Position numbers and translations under genes: made by a program. A stretch of DNA of 64,000 nucleotides from Hofstenia miamia (lineage: Eukaryota; Xenacoelomorpha; Acoela): NCBI GenBank assembly GCA_004352715.1, contig SCFE01000002.1, forward strand, positions 782,441 to 846,440. The letters run 5' to 3'. The notes beneath the pieces were generated by a model. It had not been told where the DNA came from, did no database searches, and saw nothing but the letters and a program-made list of their open reading frames with translations. Below, in pieces: positions 1 through 11,093 of this stretch (position 1 is the stretch's first letter; every line of letters begins with the position of its first letter).

Positions 1-1000
1 CAGAGTTAACGTCTATTTTTTAAAAAATTCCCTGCTTTATCAAAAATCTACGAGAATGTTTATTAAATACCAATATTTGTTCACACCAAATAACAAAGAA
101 CTGGTACATGACTATCAACAGGTTCATTTATGCAGTGAAGTTGATGTTTTAGGAAATTTTTTGCCGTTATTTGAACTATAATAATGGTAACGGAATATTT
201 AGCTTGTGTTTACAATAAAGTTAAAAGTAAATATTTATTTCAACACCACAGGAGAAAGCAAAGCAGTGAATGAAAATTTGAATATAACACATTTGGATTA
301 TGGACGATAGCTTTTCAAAGAGCTTTCTTGATGTATTCAACATATTTTTGCAAAAAATGTAGCTACTACCTCTCACTTCTTAAGGTCCCACAGAGCATTT
401 CGTAAATTGAAAAATTATTATTAATCATTGATAAAGCAATTCGATGCCATGTTATTTTTGAAAAAGCATCTCTTATTCTATATGATTAAATACCCATATC
501 AGACACTCTGATATTTTCAACTCTAAAAATGCAAAGACAACCGTTTTCAAATTTCTAGTTTTTCAAAGCGAACTTTATAAACTAGTTTTGTTCCTAATAA
601 AGTTTTATGGAAAAATACACCACATATTATTTCAAATTGTAGCACTGGACTTACTTTGGTAATTTCGTTACATAATTAAAATATTGCATAAAAGCTTTTA
701 ATGAATTTGAGGTTTCCAGTGATTATTGGAGATTTTGACGATATTTCGTCTATTTCTTAGACCCTTTTTTAAAGAGCAACAACAGTTCAAGCAAAGTTTA
801 AGCTTCATTCACTTTGATATTTTAGATGCTGATTTGTTGTGCTCTTTTAAATCAGATTGTTTTATTCAAACACATATTGTAATAGAAGCATTTGGGACTT
901 AGTTATTCAAGGATTTTGACTCTTCAATGTGGAGGAATTCACTTCATGAATATTTCTGAGATTCTACATAATAATATTTCATTGCAGTTACGACAAATGT
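1..1000. other. AT-rich sequence, no gene recognised
   Basis: No reading frame here resembles a known protein. Bases 61-140 resemble 5035-5110: both carry a CAATAT..CCAAATAACAAAGAACTGGT-like stretch followed by CAGGTT, so this is probably a diverged dispersed repeat. Nothing else is assignable. Confidence 0.4.
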
Positions 1001-1009
1001 TAGTTCATG

Positions 1010-1665
1010 AAAATATTATTGACAGCATATATATCATACAAATGAATATTTTTAGAAATACATTTAATGGAATCGTCAATGAATATTTGAAAAAGAAAGG
1101 TCCAAGAATTAGGCTTTGGTGGACACCAGAAGAGATAGGAAATTCAGAAGCAATTTAAGAGCCAATGTAAACTATTTGAGATAGATCAGAAAGATCACTA
1201 GAAATAAGACTAACAAAATCAGAATCAATACCGAAATTTTCTATTTTGGAAATAAGCATTGAGTGCGACACTTTATTGAAATATTTGCTAAAATCTAGAC
1301 AAGTTAATGATAAACGGATATTTTAACAACACTTTGAAAATCAAAATCAAGAGATTTTGGAATGGAAGTAACAGTAGATTTACCGAATATAAATCCAAAT
1401 TAAAATGGTGACAGAATTTTACATGATAGGATAAATGGTTTTGGAGATAATTGTTTCAAAAATTAATAAAAGATGAGAGAGTATAGAGATTAGATGATAA
1501 GAACATAAATGTTTTAGTAAATTCTTACCAGATTTATAAATTGGAATGACAACTGCAACTTTCCAAGATGCAGGATAAGTTAATGTTGAAATAATTGATC
1601 TAAATAAATCAAAAAGAGGATTCGCTAAACAAAGGCAATGTTTATAAGTAGGATTGCCTTTAAGT
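1010..1665 (-). pseudogene. Decayed CR1/L2-type LINE reverse transcriptase
   Basis: Minus-strand translation, in shifting frames, gives reverse-transcriptase blocks in the order expected for CR1/L2 non-LTR retrotransposons. At 1528-1574 it reads PASWKVAVVIPIYKSG, the family's 'P..WK.a.v.PiyKsG' block, followed by a relic of 'YRPISIL'. At 1088-1144 it reads FPISSGVHQSLILGPFFF, matching 'p.ssGVPQGSiLGPlLF'. At 1019-1044 LYDIYAV stands where the catalytic YADD should be. Several stops and frameshifts and the lost catalytic aspartates show that it is dead. It is more decayed than the LINE copies at 5.3-7.3 and 31.6-32.3 kb. An 88-codon plus-strand ORF over part of it is antisense noise. Confidence 0.75.
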
Positions 1666-1669
1666 TATT

Positions 1670-4340
1670 ATAAGGAGAAGTGCGAGATTTTATCGAATTT
1701 AGAAAAGTATAAATAGAATGAAGCGTAAATGAATGAAATAGCATTAGAATCATTAATTAAAGTTGATGAGTATTTAAATGAAGAAGATGATGGAAGTGGA
1801 TTTGAGAAAACAGAAGTACTTATTAAAAAGATTAATAATATTTTCTAAAGAAGATGGAGAAATGTTGTCATATGATGATGTAGAAGGCAAAGAGTGAGAA
1901 ATGCTTTACCAGATGGGTGAATAGATTGTCGCTTAAGGAAAGAAGGTTTGTTGCAAATACATACAGAATCATAAGACTAGTAGAATGGTAACTTCTGTCT
2001 TAGCAATGACTTTTTACGTTTGCAATGAACAAATTCTGAATGGCCTGAAGGAATAACATTAATTAAAAGTTAATGAAGTTGTCAACATCAAAACAGGAAT
2101 GAATATCAAACTTAAGATGAGTTTGGATAAAATTTTTAAAAGAAATGTAATTACCCAATGAATAAGAAAACTCGTTCTTTGAAACATTGTGCAAAATTCT
2201 TCTGAGAATGGAATAGAAGATCATAACAATGCGTATTATCTGATGAGAAGGAAGCAGGATTAATAGTTAAAACACACAGCGTCCGAATTATTAGAAAATA
2301 TGAGATCCAATGTGTTTCCAGAAAAACGTTTAGAAGATGCAGGCTGTTGTGCATCAATTTCAACGATGTGTGTTCAGATTCAGATCAATATCATTGTTGT
2401 GTTGTTTTTTTTACAAAACGTGTGTTCAGACGAACATTGTTTTAACGCACACCAATAGATGCTCGTCTCATAGCTCACTTAGAGTTAAGAGCTTAAATAT
2501 TAGTTAGAGTTTGCTGCGTTTCCTAGTTTTTCCTCAAAAATCACCTGTGTTAATGTTAATGACATTTTTGACACTTCGAAAATATCAGTGCATGTATCAC
2601 AATATTGAATGCTGTTTTCTAAAAAATGAATAATGGAACTGAAGTCTGTTTTCAACAAGATAAGGCTAATTGAAAATCTATTGCACTTTTCTGTAAAAAC
2701 TTTCTGAATCAAATAATTTCACATCAAGTGCCATCAATTAGCCTGCTTATTTTTCAGATTTGTTTGCTGTAGCTGCAGCAATAGAAAAAATCATGTCTCA
2801 GCTTTCAGGGCAAATTATGATGATCATCATGTCCTCCTTAGGAGACCTGTCCCCATTCAGTGCGCTGTGCACAAGTGGGAGACCAATTTGTGAAAGCAAA
2901 AAAACGAATTTCTGAGTTACATTGTAAATGTGAGTGCGCCCAATTGAGCTTCCAATTTTAGAAACAAACATTTCGCATCATATAAATATATAAGAGCAAA
3001 AATGCTGTAACAAAAGAAAAAAGCCTTGATTCTTCATTTTACGAAAATTGCTATCGATGAGTATTGCTTGTACTTTCGAAAAGTTATATTCCGTGATGTT
3101 TCCTGGTTCCTATTGTACAAATGTTTTTAGAAAAAAAACGAAATGCAATCATGTTATTATACAAAATATTCATCTTGATAAAACAACTTATGGCTACTAA
3201 GTTCGGGTCAAGTTCTGGGTTGCACTGTGCAAAAAATTTAGGCGTCCCACCAAATTCTTAGCAACTAGTAATGATGTTGAGCTCAAAATTTTCATTTACT
3301 CATCTGAGTCACCTTTTGATGAGTTCCGTTTTTTACGGAGTCTGTCAATGGCATTATGAGAGATTTCAATTTATTATCACAAACAGTTGCACATCCATTG
3401 TTGAGTTCAGAACACATCCTCTCAACATGAGTGACGATTCTGTGTTCTGGGTAACACTTTTTTTTCGCATTTATAACTAAGGATTTTGCATATATATGCA
3501 TAGGAAAATCCCTGAGTTACTCATTTCTTTCTTGAAATCTAGTTCCCAAAGCAAGGAGCTTATTGAAAGGTAATCAAGAAAGTTTGGGTTGCATCAATGA
3601 CTTTCATGAGAAACACCACGCGTTTTTTTTTGAGTTACTTTAAAGTGTTAATGAAATTGAACATTGAAATCACATCAAAATACTGCATAATTTGACAAAG
3701 AGCATTAATTCTCCAAAACTCATGTTGCATTTTATAAATGATGTTTCTAGTATTATACTAAGTCCTTTTGTTCATTATAAATTACGCGTTTTGACAATTT
3801 TGCAACTCGCTAAGTGTGGTTGACTTTATATAAGGTGATTTTTGCTAACCATACACAGCAAAAGAAACAAAAATATAAACTCTAACAGGACAAAATACGT
3901 AAATTGGAAGGAACCTTATAAATTACACTTTTCTGTTTTTACTAATATAAAAAAATGTGAAAATCAAAATTCAAAGCTTTATATAAGGCTTGAATTTAAT
4001 ATTCCTTCAAAGTTGCTTGAAAATTTGAATTTGATGTAGGTGTTCAATAAGCATTCTTCTCACTACATCGTCTGAACGTAAAAGGGTGAACAACTGCTAA
4101 ATGCACTGATTTTCAAGGACATATCTGACTAAAATTTCAGAGGAATTTCATATTTGTTGTTTTAAAGCATTACTTTATTACTATATTCTGACATGACTTA
4201 ACATAACTGTAATAGTTTAATTTTAATAATACAATTAGACGATAATCCATTCCGAAGTAGTCACCTCTTCACCGACTTATATCTTTTCTGAATTGGACAA
4301 ACTCGTTGATAATAAAATATTTGCACGCAGAAAAGAACGG
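1670..4340. other. Intergenic AT-rich DNA, no gene recognised
   Basis: Short open frames occur on both strands, for example 2151-2363 minus and 3842-4039 plus, but none shows a domain, a splice structure or family resemblance. A plus-strand stretch around 1733-1846 encodes an acidic segment (MNEIALESLIKVDEYLNEED) before a stop and could be TE debris. No repeats with clear ends were seen. Confidence 0.35.
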
Positions 4341-4349
4341 GAAAATCAA

Positions 4350-4355
4350 TTTATT
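4350..4355 (-). terminator. Polyadenylation signal of the coiled-coil gene
   Basis: A canonical AATAAA on the minus strand lies about 70 nt downstream of the stop codon of the 161-codon ORF, which supports that ORF being a transcribed gene. Confidence 0.55.
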
Positions 4356-4423
4356 TGAAACATCAAATTTAAACAATTTAAAATTCATAATTGCACAATA
4401 CATTGAGATTACAAAATAGAGCA

Positions 4424-4909
4424 TCACTTTTTGAATAAGAAATGAACTTGATTAAGAAGTTCTTGATATTCATAAATGATTTGTTCATTAATGAAATGGT
4501 TAATAGTCTTCTCAAACAAAAGTAAGGTCTTCTCTAAATTTACATTTAGTTTTGATTTAATGCTGTCCATTTCCTTAGTATTTACATTGCGATTTAGAGG
4601 CTCTAAGTCAAGCATTTCTTTTTCAATATCCTGAGCGCTGTATAACAACTGTTGACACTCATCTTTCAAATCAAGATTTCCAATCATCCATTCCAACGTT
4701 CGCAGTGACCTCAAAGTTTCCATGTTCCTTTCAATTAGAACGGAATTTGTAAGCTTAGATTTGCGCCTTCTTAATAATTTCAGTCTCTCTAATCTTAGCA
4801 TTTCTGTAGATTTTTGACGTCGCATTTGTAAATCCCGATATTCCCTTAAATCAGGCATTCTAAATCCAGTATTCAAAAGCTCTTTCACGTTTCTTGAAGT
4901 TCCTGGCAT
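4424..4909 (-). CDS. Hypothetical coiled-coil protein, single exon
   Basis: Intact 161-residue frame from ATG (MPGTSRNV...) to TGA. The open frame extends 11 codons further upstream, but only a GTG is available there, so the ATG at 4909 is chosen. Composition is rich in K, R, E, L and N with long stretches predicted helical: a basic segment at about residues 27-50 (RRQKSTEMLRLERLKLLRRR), then heptad-like L/I/M patterns to the C terminus, which ends in basic residues. No signal peptide, membrane segment or catalytic motif is visible. Codon use and the downstream AATAAA favour a real gene over chance. I do not recognise the family; a small coiled-coil subunit of a larger complex is possible but only a guess. 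It lies about 370 bp from the 3' end of a LINE copy and shows no relation to it. Confidence 0.6.
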   Translation of the reverse strand: MPGTSRNVKELLNTGFRMPDLREYRDLQMRRQKSTEMLRLERLKLLRRRKSKLTNSVLIERNMETLRSLRTLEWMIGNLDLKDECQQLLYSAQDIEKEMLDLEPLNRNVNTKEMDSIKSKLNVNLEKTLLLFEKTINHFINEQIIYEYQELLNQVHFLFKK

Positions 4910-6215
4910 TTTACTATGAAATATCGAGATGAGAAAAATCACAAACTGAAATCTGTTTGTAAAGGGTTCTCTTAATAACTAAATGTTGTTATAAATCGAC
5001 TGCACTCTTTACTGAAGCATTTAGCAAAACAAGTAGCAATATATTTCAACAGCCAATAACAAAAAACTGGTCATCAACTAATATCAGCAGGTTTGTACAA
5101 GTTTATGAGGATGTAATCATTGAAATGATGCATCGCTTGCTATAAACAACATCAGAATAATCATATTGTTAAAATAATACGTTTAAACTGTTATATAATT
5201 TTGTAGCACTAAGTTCGAACCCAGAATTCTGCGTTAACAAGTCACTAAATTCAGCATAGCTACTACAAGGCTACCCAAAAAAACGGATGAAAACAAAAGA
5301 GTTAAAGCATATTTATTGCTCAATGTATACAAACTTCTACAAGCTAACAAATGACAAAAGAAAAATATAATGTAAACAAATAATTAACTACAAATTAAAA
5401 TGTACAATATATAATAATATAATCAATGTTTGTGTGAATGTTTGTGTAGGTGCTCAATATTGAATGTATGTTTCGAAAGCATGAAGTGTTACCGTCCCCT
5501 ATTGTATATTGTTTTATTAGAAGAATCTTTCAATTTTTTTCTAAGTTTTTTATAGTTTTTTTCTATTCGCGTTTCATAATCTAAATTATTCCACAATTTA
5601 ATTGATAGGTGATGAAAGCCATTAGAATTTAATTGATTGAAGAATTTTTGCCGAGCTTTAGGTAAATGTATGTTCTTAATTGCTTAATTACTTCCTTTCA
5701 TTGTTCGTAATTCGTCCAATTAGTCTTTGTCGGCTCGGATTTCGCAAGATCAAATAATTATTGCTTAATTGATACTAGTTCACGGACTTGATTATCGTCG
5801 GTGTTTGAAAAAGGAAATTTAATTGCTTTTATCTTAACCCTTCGCTTCTTAATTGGTGCAACACTGTTTAATGCCTTGTAGATTCCTTTTGCAATGTAAT
5901 TAATCATTTGAGGTCCAGAATTTAACGTGTAAAAAAATTCCCTTACATATATGAATTTAAATTGCTTGTTTTTAATAGTTTTGTTTCTAATATATGTACC
6001 TCAAAGATTTGTCTGTCTGGATTAAACAAGTTAGGGTTGATATCAGGCTTAAGCCAAGTTTCTGTAATTAAGAAAATTGCATTTTTTCCAATTTTTGTAA
6101 TCAACTTTAAGAAATCATTTCTGTTTGAATTAAGGCTTCTAGCGTTAAGGTATATATATTTAATGTTATTAGAATAGTTTTTCAATTGGTGTTCAATTTT
6201 GGACTCATTTAGAAT

Positions 6216-6245
6216 GGGATCAGGATTTGTTTCCATGTCGCCGGA
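6216..6245 (-). other. 2A-like motif (degenerate) in LINE N terminus
   Basis: Translates as SGDMETNPDP after a leucine-rich segment. The 2A ribosome-skipping consensus is D(V/I)ExNPGP; here Val/Ile is Met and the critical Gly is Asp, so skipping is probably lost. The related copy at 36813-36842 keeps the canonical form. Confidence 0.75.
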
Positions 6246-6370
6246 AAGGATTAATTTTAAAAGAAGAAAATACCTAATAAAGTGTTTATATATCAAAATA
6301 CTGAATTTGGTAGTACACGTGTAGTAATTGTGATGTAAGTGCTTTCTGTGTTGTGTTTGCAAGTGAACAT

Positions 6371-7078
6371 CCCATGTAGCCACCACTAGTGGTCCACTGG
6401 TGGGGAATCAGTGGCAGGAGTGGCAATTGCAGCCACTCATAGCCACCAGTGGGCCACTGGTGGACCACTAGTGACATCTGATTTATTCTTAATCATAAAT
6501 AATATATGAGCTAATGCTTGCAATTAAAATATTATTCATTATTATGCTTCTTAGATCTCATAAATATTTAAAATTCATTGTGAAGAGCTTTTTGCAATTT
6601 TCTGTTTGCAAAAAATTATAAGATATAAGTGCAGAATGAAATTTCAAAATAATTTATTCAGAATTATTCATGGACCTTGAAATTAATGTCTACATGTATA
6701 CTTAAAATTGGGCAAAAGTTATTTTTAATTATTGGAAAAAAATAATGTTTAAAAATTGCAATTTCTTTGGAAATTGAAAATTAAATCTAAATTGGGCATT
6801 TTTGTATGCTTGTTGTTATTGGTTATAATAAAACAATTCATTATATTTCCATTGTCAATTTAAATTCAATGTAAACGGTGAGCTTGCTAGCATTTCCTTC
6901 AACTCTTTTTGGGTTCGTCTTAGTTTAAACTGCAATGTTTAAAATGTTTAAACTATATAAATGTAAAAGTTTGCTGTTGCTACATTTGAGACATTGCTCT
7001 GATGCTTAAATCATATATTTGCCACCAGTGGCCCACTGCTTTTGGCACTGGTGGTCCACCAGTAGTTGGCAACGTGGG
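6371..7078. mobile_element. 708-bp CCC..GGG inverted-repeat element with AT duplication
   Basis: Termini read CCCATGTAGCCA and, on the opposite strand, CCCACGTTGCCA, flanked by AT on both sides (6369-6370, 7079-7080). The pre-insertion site is visible in the LINE copy at 36951-36962, which reads TGAGCATGTATA without the insert and so fixes the boundaries. The first about 105 bp form a dense palindrome built from CCACTAGTGG and CCACTGGTGG units, echoed at the right end (7021-7078). It has no coding capacity, so it is non-autonomous. Its interior (about 6480-6960) is similar to 10376-10860 in the element at 9.94-11.09 kb. Confidence 0.8.
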
Positions 7079-7265
7079 ATGTATATAGTATATAGGTACA
7101 TTTCGGAAGACAAAATATATAACTAAATAATACATAAAAAAATTACCATTTTGATTGATTTAGTCATTCTAGAGAGGAAGAGTTGGGGTCGGAAGAAGAC
7201 ATTGACGCGAAGAGGAGCTTCTGACTTTGGAGTAAGAAACGTGAGGAGTACGGAATGATGAAGCA

Positions 7266-7436
7266 GTAATTGGGCGAATTTTTTTATTTTTTCTCATTAA
7301 TTTCACTTAATATTGACATTTTAGGCTTTTTTTCTGGAGATAATGATATTAGAAGATATACTATGCAGTGCAGATACATCCAGTATCAACTTACCTGACA
7401 CCCAATAAAAAGGAAGGCGGTCAGAAGATTAGCAAG
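7266..7436. other. Short AT-rich spacer
   Basis: Lies between the LINE leader and a TA microsatellite. Nothing recognisable. Confidence 0.3.
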
Positions 7437-7472
<36 letters not shown>

Positions 7473-7765
7473 TTAAGTAGAAAATGGCTTCGGCAGTAAT
7501 TGCCACGTAAATTCTCGTACTTCCACTAATAGGCAGTTGCGTGTCTACAACCTTAGACTTACGTATTCTCGATCTTTAGTTATTATTAAATTTTCCCTGA
7601 AAGTGCTAATGCTGTGAAGTCATGTCAACTACGCTCTAAATTTTGGTGTATGGAATTTCTTTGCCTACTCGATAGTAGATACTACGCCTTCTGGCTTCTA
7701 TAACCTTCTTGTTTATTTTATTTACTCTATGGTTATGACAACTCTGATGATGCTAGAAATGTATA

Positions 7766-7802
<37 letters not shown>

Positions 7803-7909
7803 TTGAAAGTGTTCAATTGCTGAGCTTCATAAATACGATCGGTTTTGATTAAAAATCATTATCAAACAAATTTGGAAGGAAAATATGTCCAATTAACTAC
7901 ACGTAAATG

Positions 7910-7945
<36 letters not shown>
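7437..7945. repeat. Three TA-dinucleotide microsatellites
   Basis: (TA)n tracts with a few CA interruptions at about 7437-7472, 7761-7802 and 7908-7945, with non-repetitive AT-rich sequence between them. A fourth lies at 9144-9180. They flank the 1-kb assembly gap. Confidence 0.9.
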
Positions 7946-7951
<6 letters not shown>

Positions 7952-7963
7952 TGCACTAAAAAT

Positions 7964-8963
7964 NNNNNNNNNNNNNNNNNNNNNNNNNNNNNNNNNNNNN
8001 NNNNNNNNNNNNNNNNNNNNNNNNNNNNNNNNNNNNNNNNNNNNNNNNNNNNNNNNNNNNNNNNNNNNNNNNNNNNNNNNNNNNNNNNNNNNNNNNNNNN
8101 NNNNNNNNNNNNNNNNNNNNNNNNNNNNNNNNNNNNNNNNNNNNNNNNNNNNNNNNNNNNNNNNNNNNNNNNNNNNNNNNNNNNNNNNNNNNNNNNNNNN
8201 NNNNNNNNNNNNNNNNNNNNNNNNNNNNNNNNNNNNNNNNNNNNNNNNNNNNNNNNNNNNNNNNNNNNNNNNNNNNNNNNNNNNNNNNNNNNNNNNNNNN
8301 NNNNNNNNNNNNNNNNNNNNNNNNNNNNNNNNNNNNNNNNNNNNNNNNNNNNNNNNNNNNNNNNNNNNNNNNNNNNNNNNNNNNNNNNNNNNNNNNNNNN
8401 NNNNNNNNNNNNNNNNNNNNNNNNNNNNNNNNNNNNNNNNNNNNNNNNNNNNNNNNNNNNNNNNNNNNNNNNNNNNNNNNNNNNNNNNNNNNNNNNNNNN
8501 NNNNNNNNNNNNNNNNNNNNNNNNNNNNNNNNNNNNNNNNNNNNNNNNNNNNNNNNNNNNNNNNNNNNNNNNNNNNNNNNNNNNNNNNNNNNNNNNNNNN
8601 NNNNNNNNNNNNNNNNNNNNNNNNNNNNNNNNNNNNNNNNNNNNNNNNNNNNNNNNNNNNNNNNNNNNNNNNNNNNNNNNNNNNNNNNNNNNNNNNNNNN
8701 NNNNNNNNNNNNNNNNNNNNNNNNNNNNNNNNNNNNNNNNNNNNNNNNNNNNNNNNNNNNNNNNNNNNNNNNNNNNNNNNNNNNNNNNNNNNNNNNNNNN
8801 NNNNNNNNNNNNNNNNNNNNNNNNNNNNNNNNNNNNNNNNNNNNNNNNNNNNNNNNNNNNNNNNNNNNNNNNNNNNNNNNNNNNNNNNNNNNNNNNNNNN
8901 NNNNNNNNNNNNNNNNNNNNNNNNNNNNNNNNNNNNNNNNNNNNNNNNNNNNNNNNNNNNNNN
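7964..8963. other. Assembly gap of exactly 1000 N
   Basis: The round length marks a placeholder gap. Open frames running through it are artefacts. Confidence 0.98.
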
Positions 8964-9141
8964 TAGTGATAATTCTCTGTTACATTTTCTAAATACCCAA
9001 TTTGGAACTAGTGAATTTCCTGGAGCTGATGAAATTTTGATTTTTTGAAATTCTTTGTAAACATCCATTTCATTTATTTCCAATTGGTTGGTTTATAATG
9101 AATTTATGATCATCTAAATATCAATCTGCATTGAATCTTAT

Positions 9142-9183
<42 letters not shown>

Positions 9184-9934
9184 AATGTTTTTTCGATGTT
9201 TTAATCTTCTCTTTATTTCAGATTGAAATTCATTTTTCGTTAAATTTGAAAGTAGTTCTTTTCTTAGTTTCTTTAAATAATTTACAATTTGTTTCTGTAA
9301 ATGATTTCTTAGATATTTATCAAACATATTACGCATTTTACAGAGAGTTATAGATTTTTAGACATCATTTAGTATCTTAACATATCCTTAAGCAACTTTA
9401 AAAATTAAAGGTTTGAAGTGCAATATTTAACTCTAGAGTATCTTTAAGTCACTATAAAACAGATCAGTGTTTTGAAAACATCTTAGTGTACATTTATACA
9501 CAGAAGCTCACCAACATCCTCACGAACTTAAAGAAAATCACTTTGACATCATGATAAAAACAAGTAACACTAAAATAGCAGTAGCAGTCATTAAAAAAAG
9601 AAGATCACAAGCTTTGCCGTTGTGTGAGTTTTTTCATTTCTTGAAATAACAAAAAATATTGGTTTGAATATAATTACAAGCAAAAAAAAGGTATTCGATG
9701 ATCTTCAATAAAAATACTTATAGCCACCTCAACGGCATTTCTAGTTATTTTTCTTATTAAATAAAGAAAATACTGTTGAGCAGAACTTCCTAAAATTAAA
9801 AATATATGATCTACATCTAAATAGTAGTAGCGTGAGAATATATAAAAGTAACATCAATAGTGATACATGGCTCTCATCGGTGCAGGGGTTTAGAGCTGAA
9901 ATTTGAGTAACAAAATACATGCCATTCACCTAAC
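8964..9934. other. AT-rich DNA with a TA microsatellite, no gene recognised
   Basis: The only distinct structure is a TA tract at 9144-9180. Short minus-strand frames at 9121-9336 and 9741-9929 have no recognisable features. Confidence 0.35.
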
Positions 9935-9936
9935 TA

Positions 9937-11091
9937 CCCAGATAACAATTTTGTTTTTATGTTTTTTATAGTTGTTTCATACTTTTGGTTGTTGCAGCAA
10001 CCATTAACATCATAATAACAACAAATGGTAATACTAATTTGAGCAACTACAAATTTGCTATTTTAAGATTCAAGCTGACTAACCAAATTTTTTTGCTATC
10101 TATTAATGTTATTAATATTAGTATGCCAGCTCTTGATATTATGAGCACTGTATAATGAATTCAATGGTTGCACGAATATTTTCCATCTTACGGATAATAA
10201 GCTATACACACTTCCAACTGTGCCTTTACTCAACCAAATTATGCCCGGTTATAAATTACAAATCATAATTGAATATTGGCCATCATCAGTGGACAGTTTG
10301 TGGAAACATGTGGTATCTGTGAACACTGATGCCATCAGTGGCCAATTGGTGGACCATTGGCGGCATCAGCGGCAAATTTTGTAATAAATAATAAGTAAGC
10401 AGATGCTTGCAAATACAACTCATTTCATTATTTAGATTATTAGATTAATTTAATATAAAGAAAGGAATTGTGAAAAGCTTTTTCGAAATTTCAAATTATA
10501 ATATACCTGGTAAGCGAATTTTCAAAATAATTTATTCATGAATACTTGCACTCATTGAAAATAACGATTATATAAAAAAGTTACGTTTGAGCAGAAGAGA
10601 TTTTCACGATTTAAAAAAGTACTATTTTAAAATTGTACATAATTTTAAAATTTTTGTTAAGTTTGTCAGATTTTTATGCTTATAGTTATCATTTATAACC
10701 AAGATATGCATTCAATTTTTAAATAATGAATTAAATATGATTAAAAATGATTGAATATGCTTATAAGTACTTCAATGGAATTGTTATTGTCCTTTGTTGG
10801 ACTTGTGTTTGTTTAAGCAGCATTGTTTGAACTGTTTAGCAATATAAAATTATATTTTGCATATAAAAGTAATGCTAAAACAGTAATGGGACAACGTAAA
10901 ACTACGTTGTTAGAATCTATAAATATTGTCGTTTTATTCATAAAAAACAGCCTAATGTGACGTTGTTGAAGCAACGGTGCTTCAACTAATGAAATTGTAC
11001 CATTTCAACGTTAAAACGTTGTTTTTGATACATAAAACAACCGCATAGCAACACAAAACAACGTTGTTTCGACCTTAAATTGTTATCTGGG
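9937..11091. mobile_element. 1155-bp CCCAGATAACAA inverted-repeat element with TA duplication
   Basis: Left end CCCAGATAACAATTT and right end AAATTGTTATCTGGG form a perfect 15-bp terminal inverted repeat, flanked by TA (9935-9936 and 11092-11093). Subterminal regions carry repeated and palindromic TTGTTG..CAACAA and AACGTTGT motifs (9985-10075, 10885-11075). The interior 10276-10375 holds a CCATCAGTGGCCA-type palindrome, and 10376-10860 is similar to the interior of the 708-bp element at 6.4 kb. No coding sequence is recognised, so it is non-autonomous. The TA target suggests IS630/Tc1/mariner-like mobilisation, but this is inference. Confidence 0.8.
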
Positions 11092-11093
11092 TA

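Larger units (their letters stand above)
5282..7265 (-). mobile_element. CR1-like LINE, internally deleted, interrupted by a TIR element
   Basis: Minus-strand non-LTR retrotransposon. 5' to 3': leader at about 7265-7079 (outer limit uncertain), a TIR element inserted at 6371-7078, then an ORF over 6340-5950 encoding a hydrophobic leader, GDMETNPDP and the start of an endonuclease domain (YIYLNARSLNSNRNDFLKLI, then TETWL). At about 5900-5700 is the segment between endonuclease and RT (ALNSVAPIKKRRVKIKAIKF) with in-frame stops. At 5660-5516 is the C-terminal tail (FHHLSIKLWNNLDYETRIEK) ending in a stop, then a 3' UTR with AATAAA near 5310. Most of the endonuclease and the whole RT core are deleted. 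The tail and 3' UTR match the copy at 31.6-32.3 kb, and the 5' part matches 36.6-37.0 kb. Confidence 0.8.

Noticed and set aside
892-1158. 88-codon plus-strand ORF
   Set aside because: Antisense to the decayed LINE reverse transcriptase, whose motifs are on the minus strand.
5943-6386. ORF start MVATWDVHLQ as the real LINE ORF start
   Set aside because: Those first codons come from the inserted 708-bp TIR element; the LINE copy at 36.9 kb lacks them.
7907-9083. Long open frames across 7964-8963 on both strands
   Set aside because: They consist almost entirely of N; the flanking residues are microsatellite translation.
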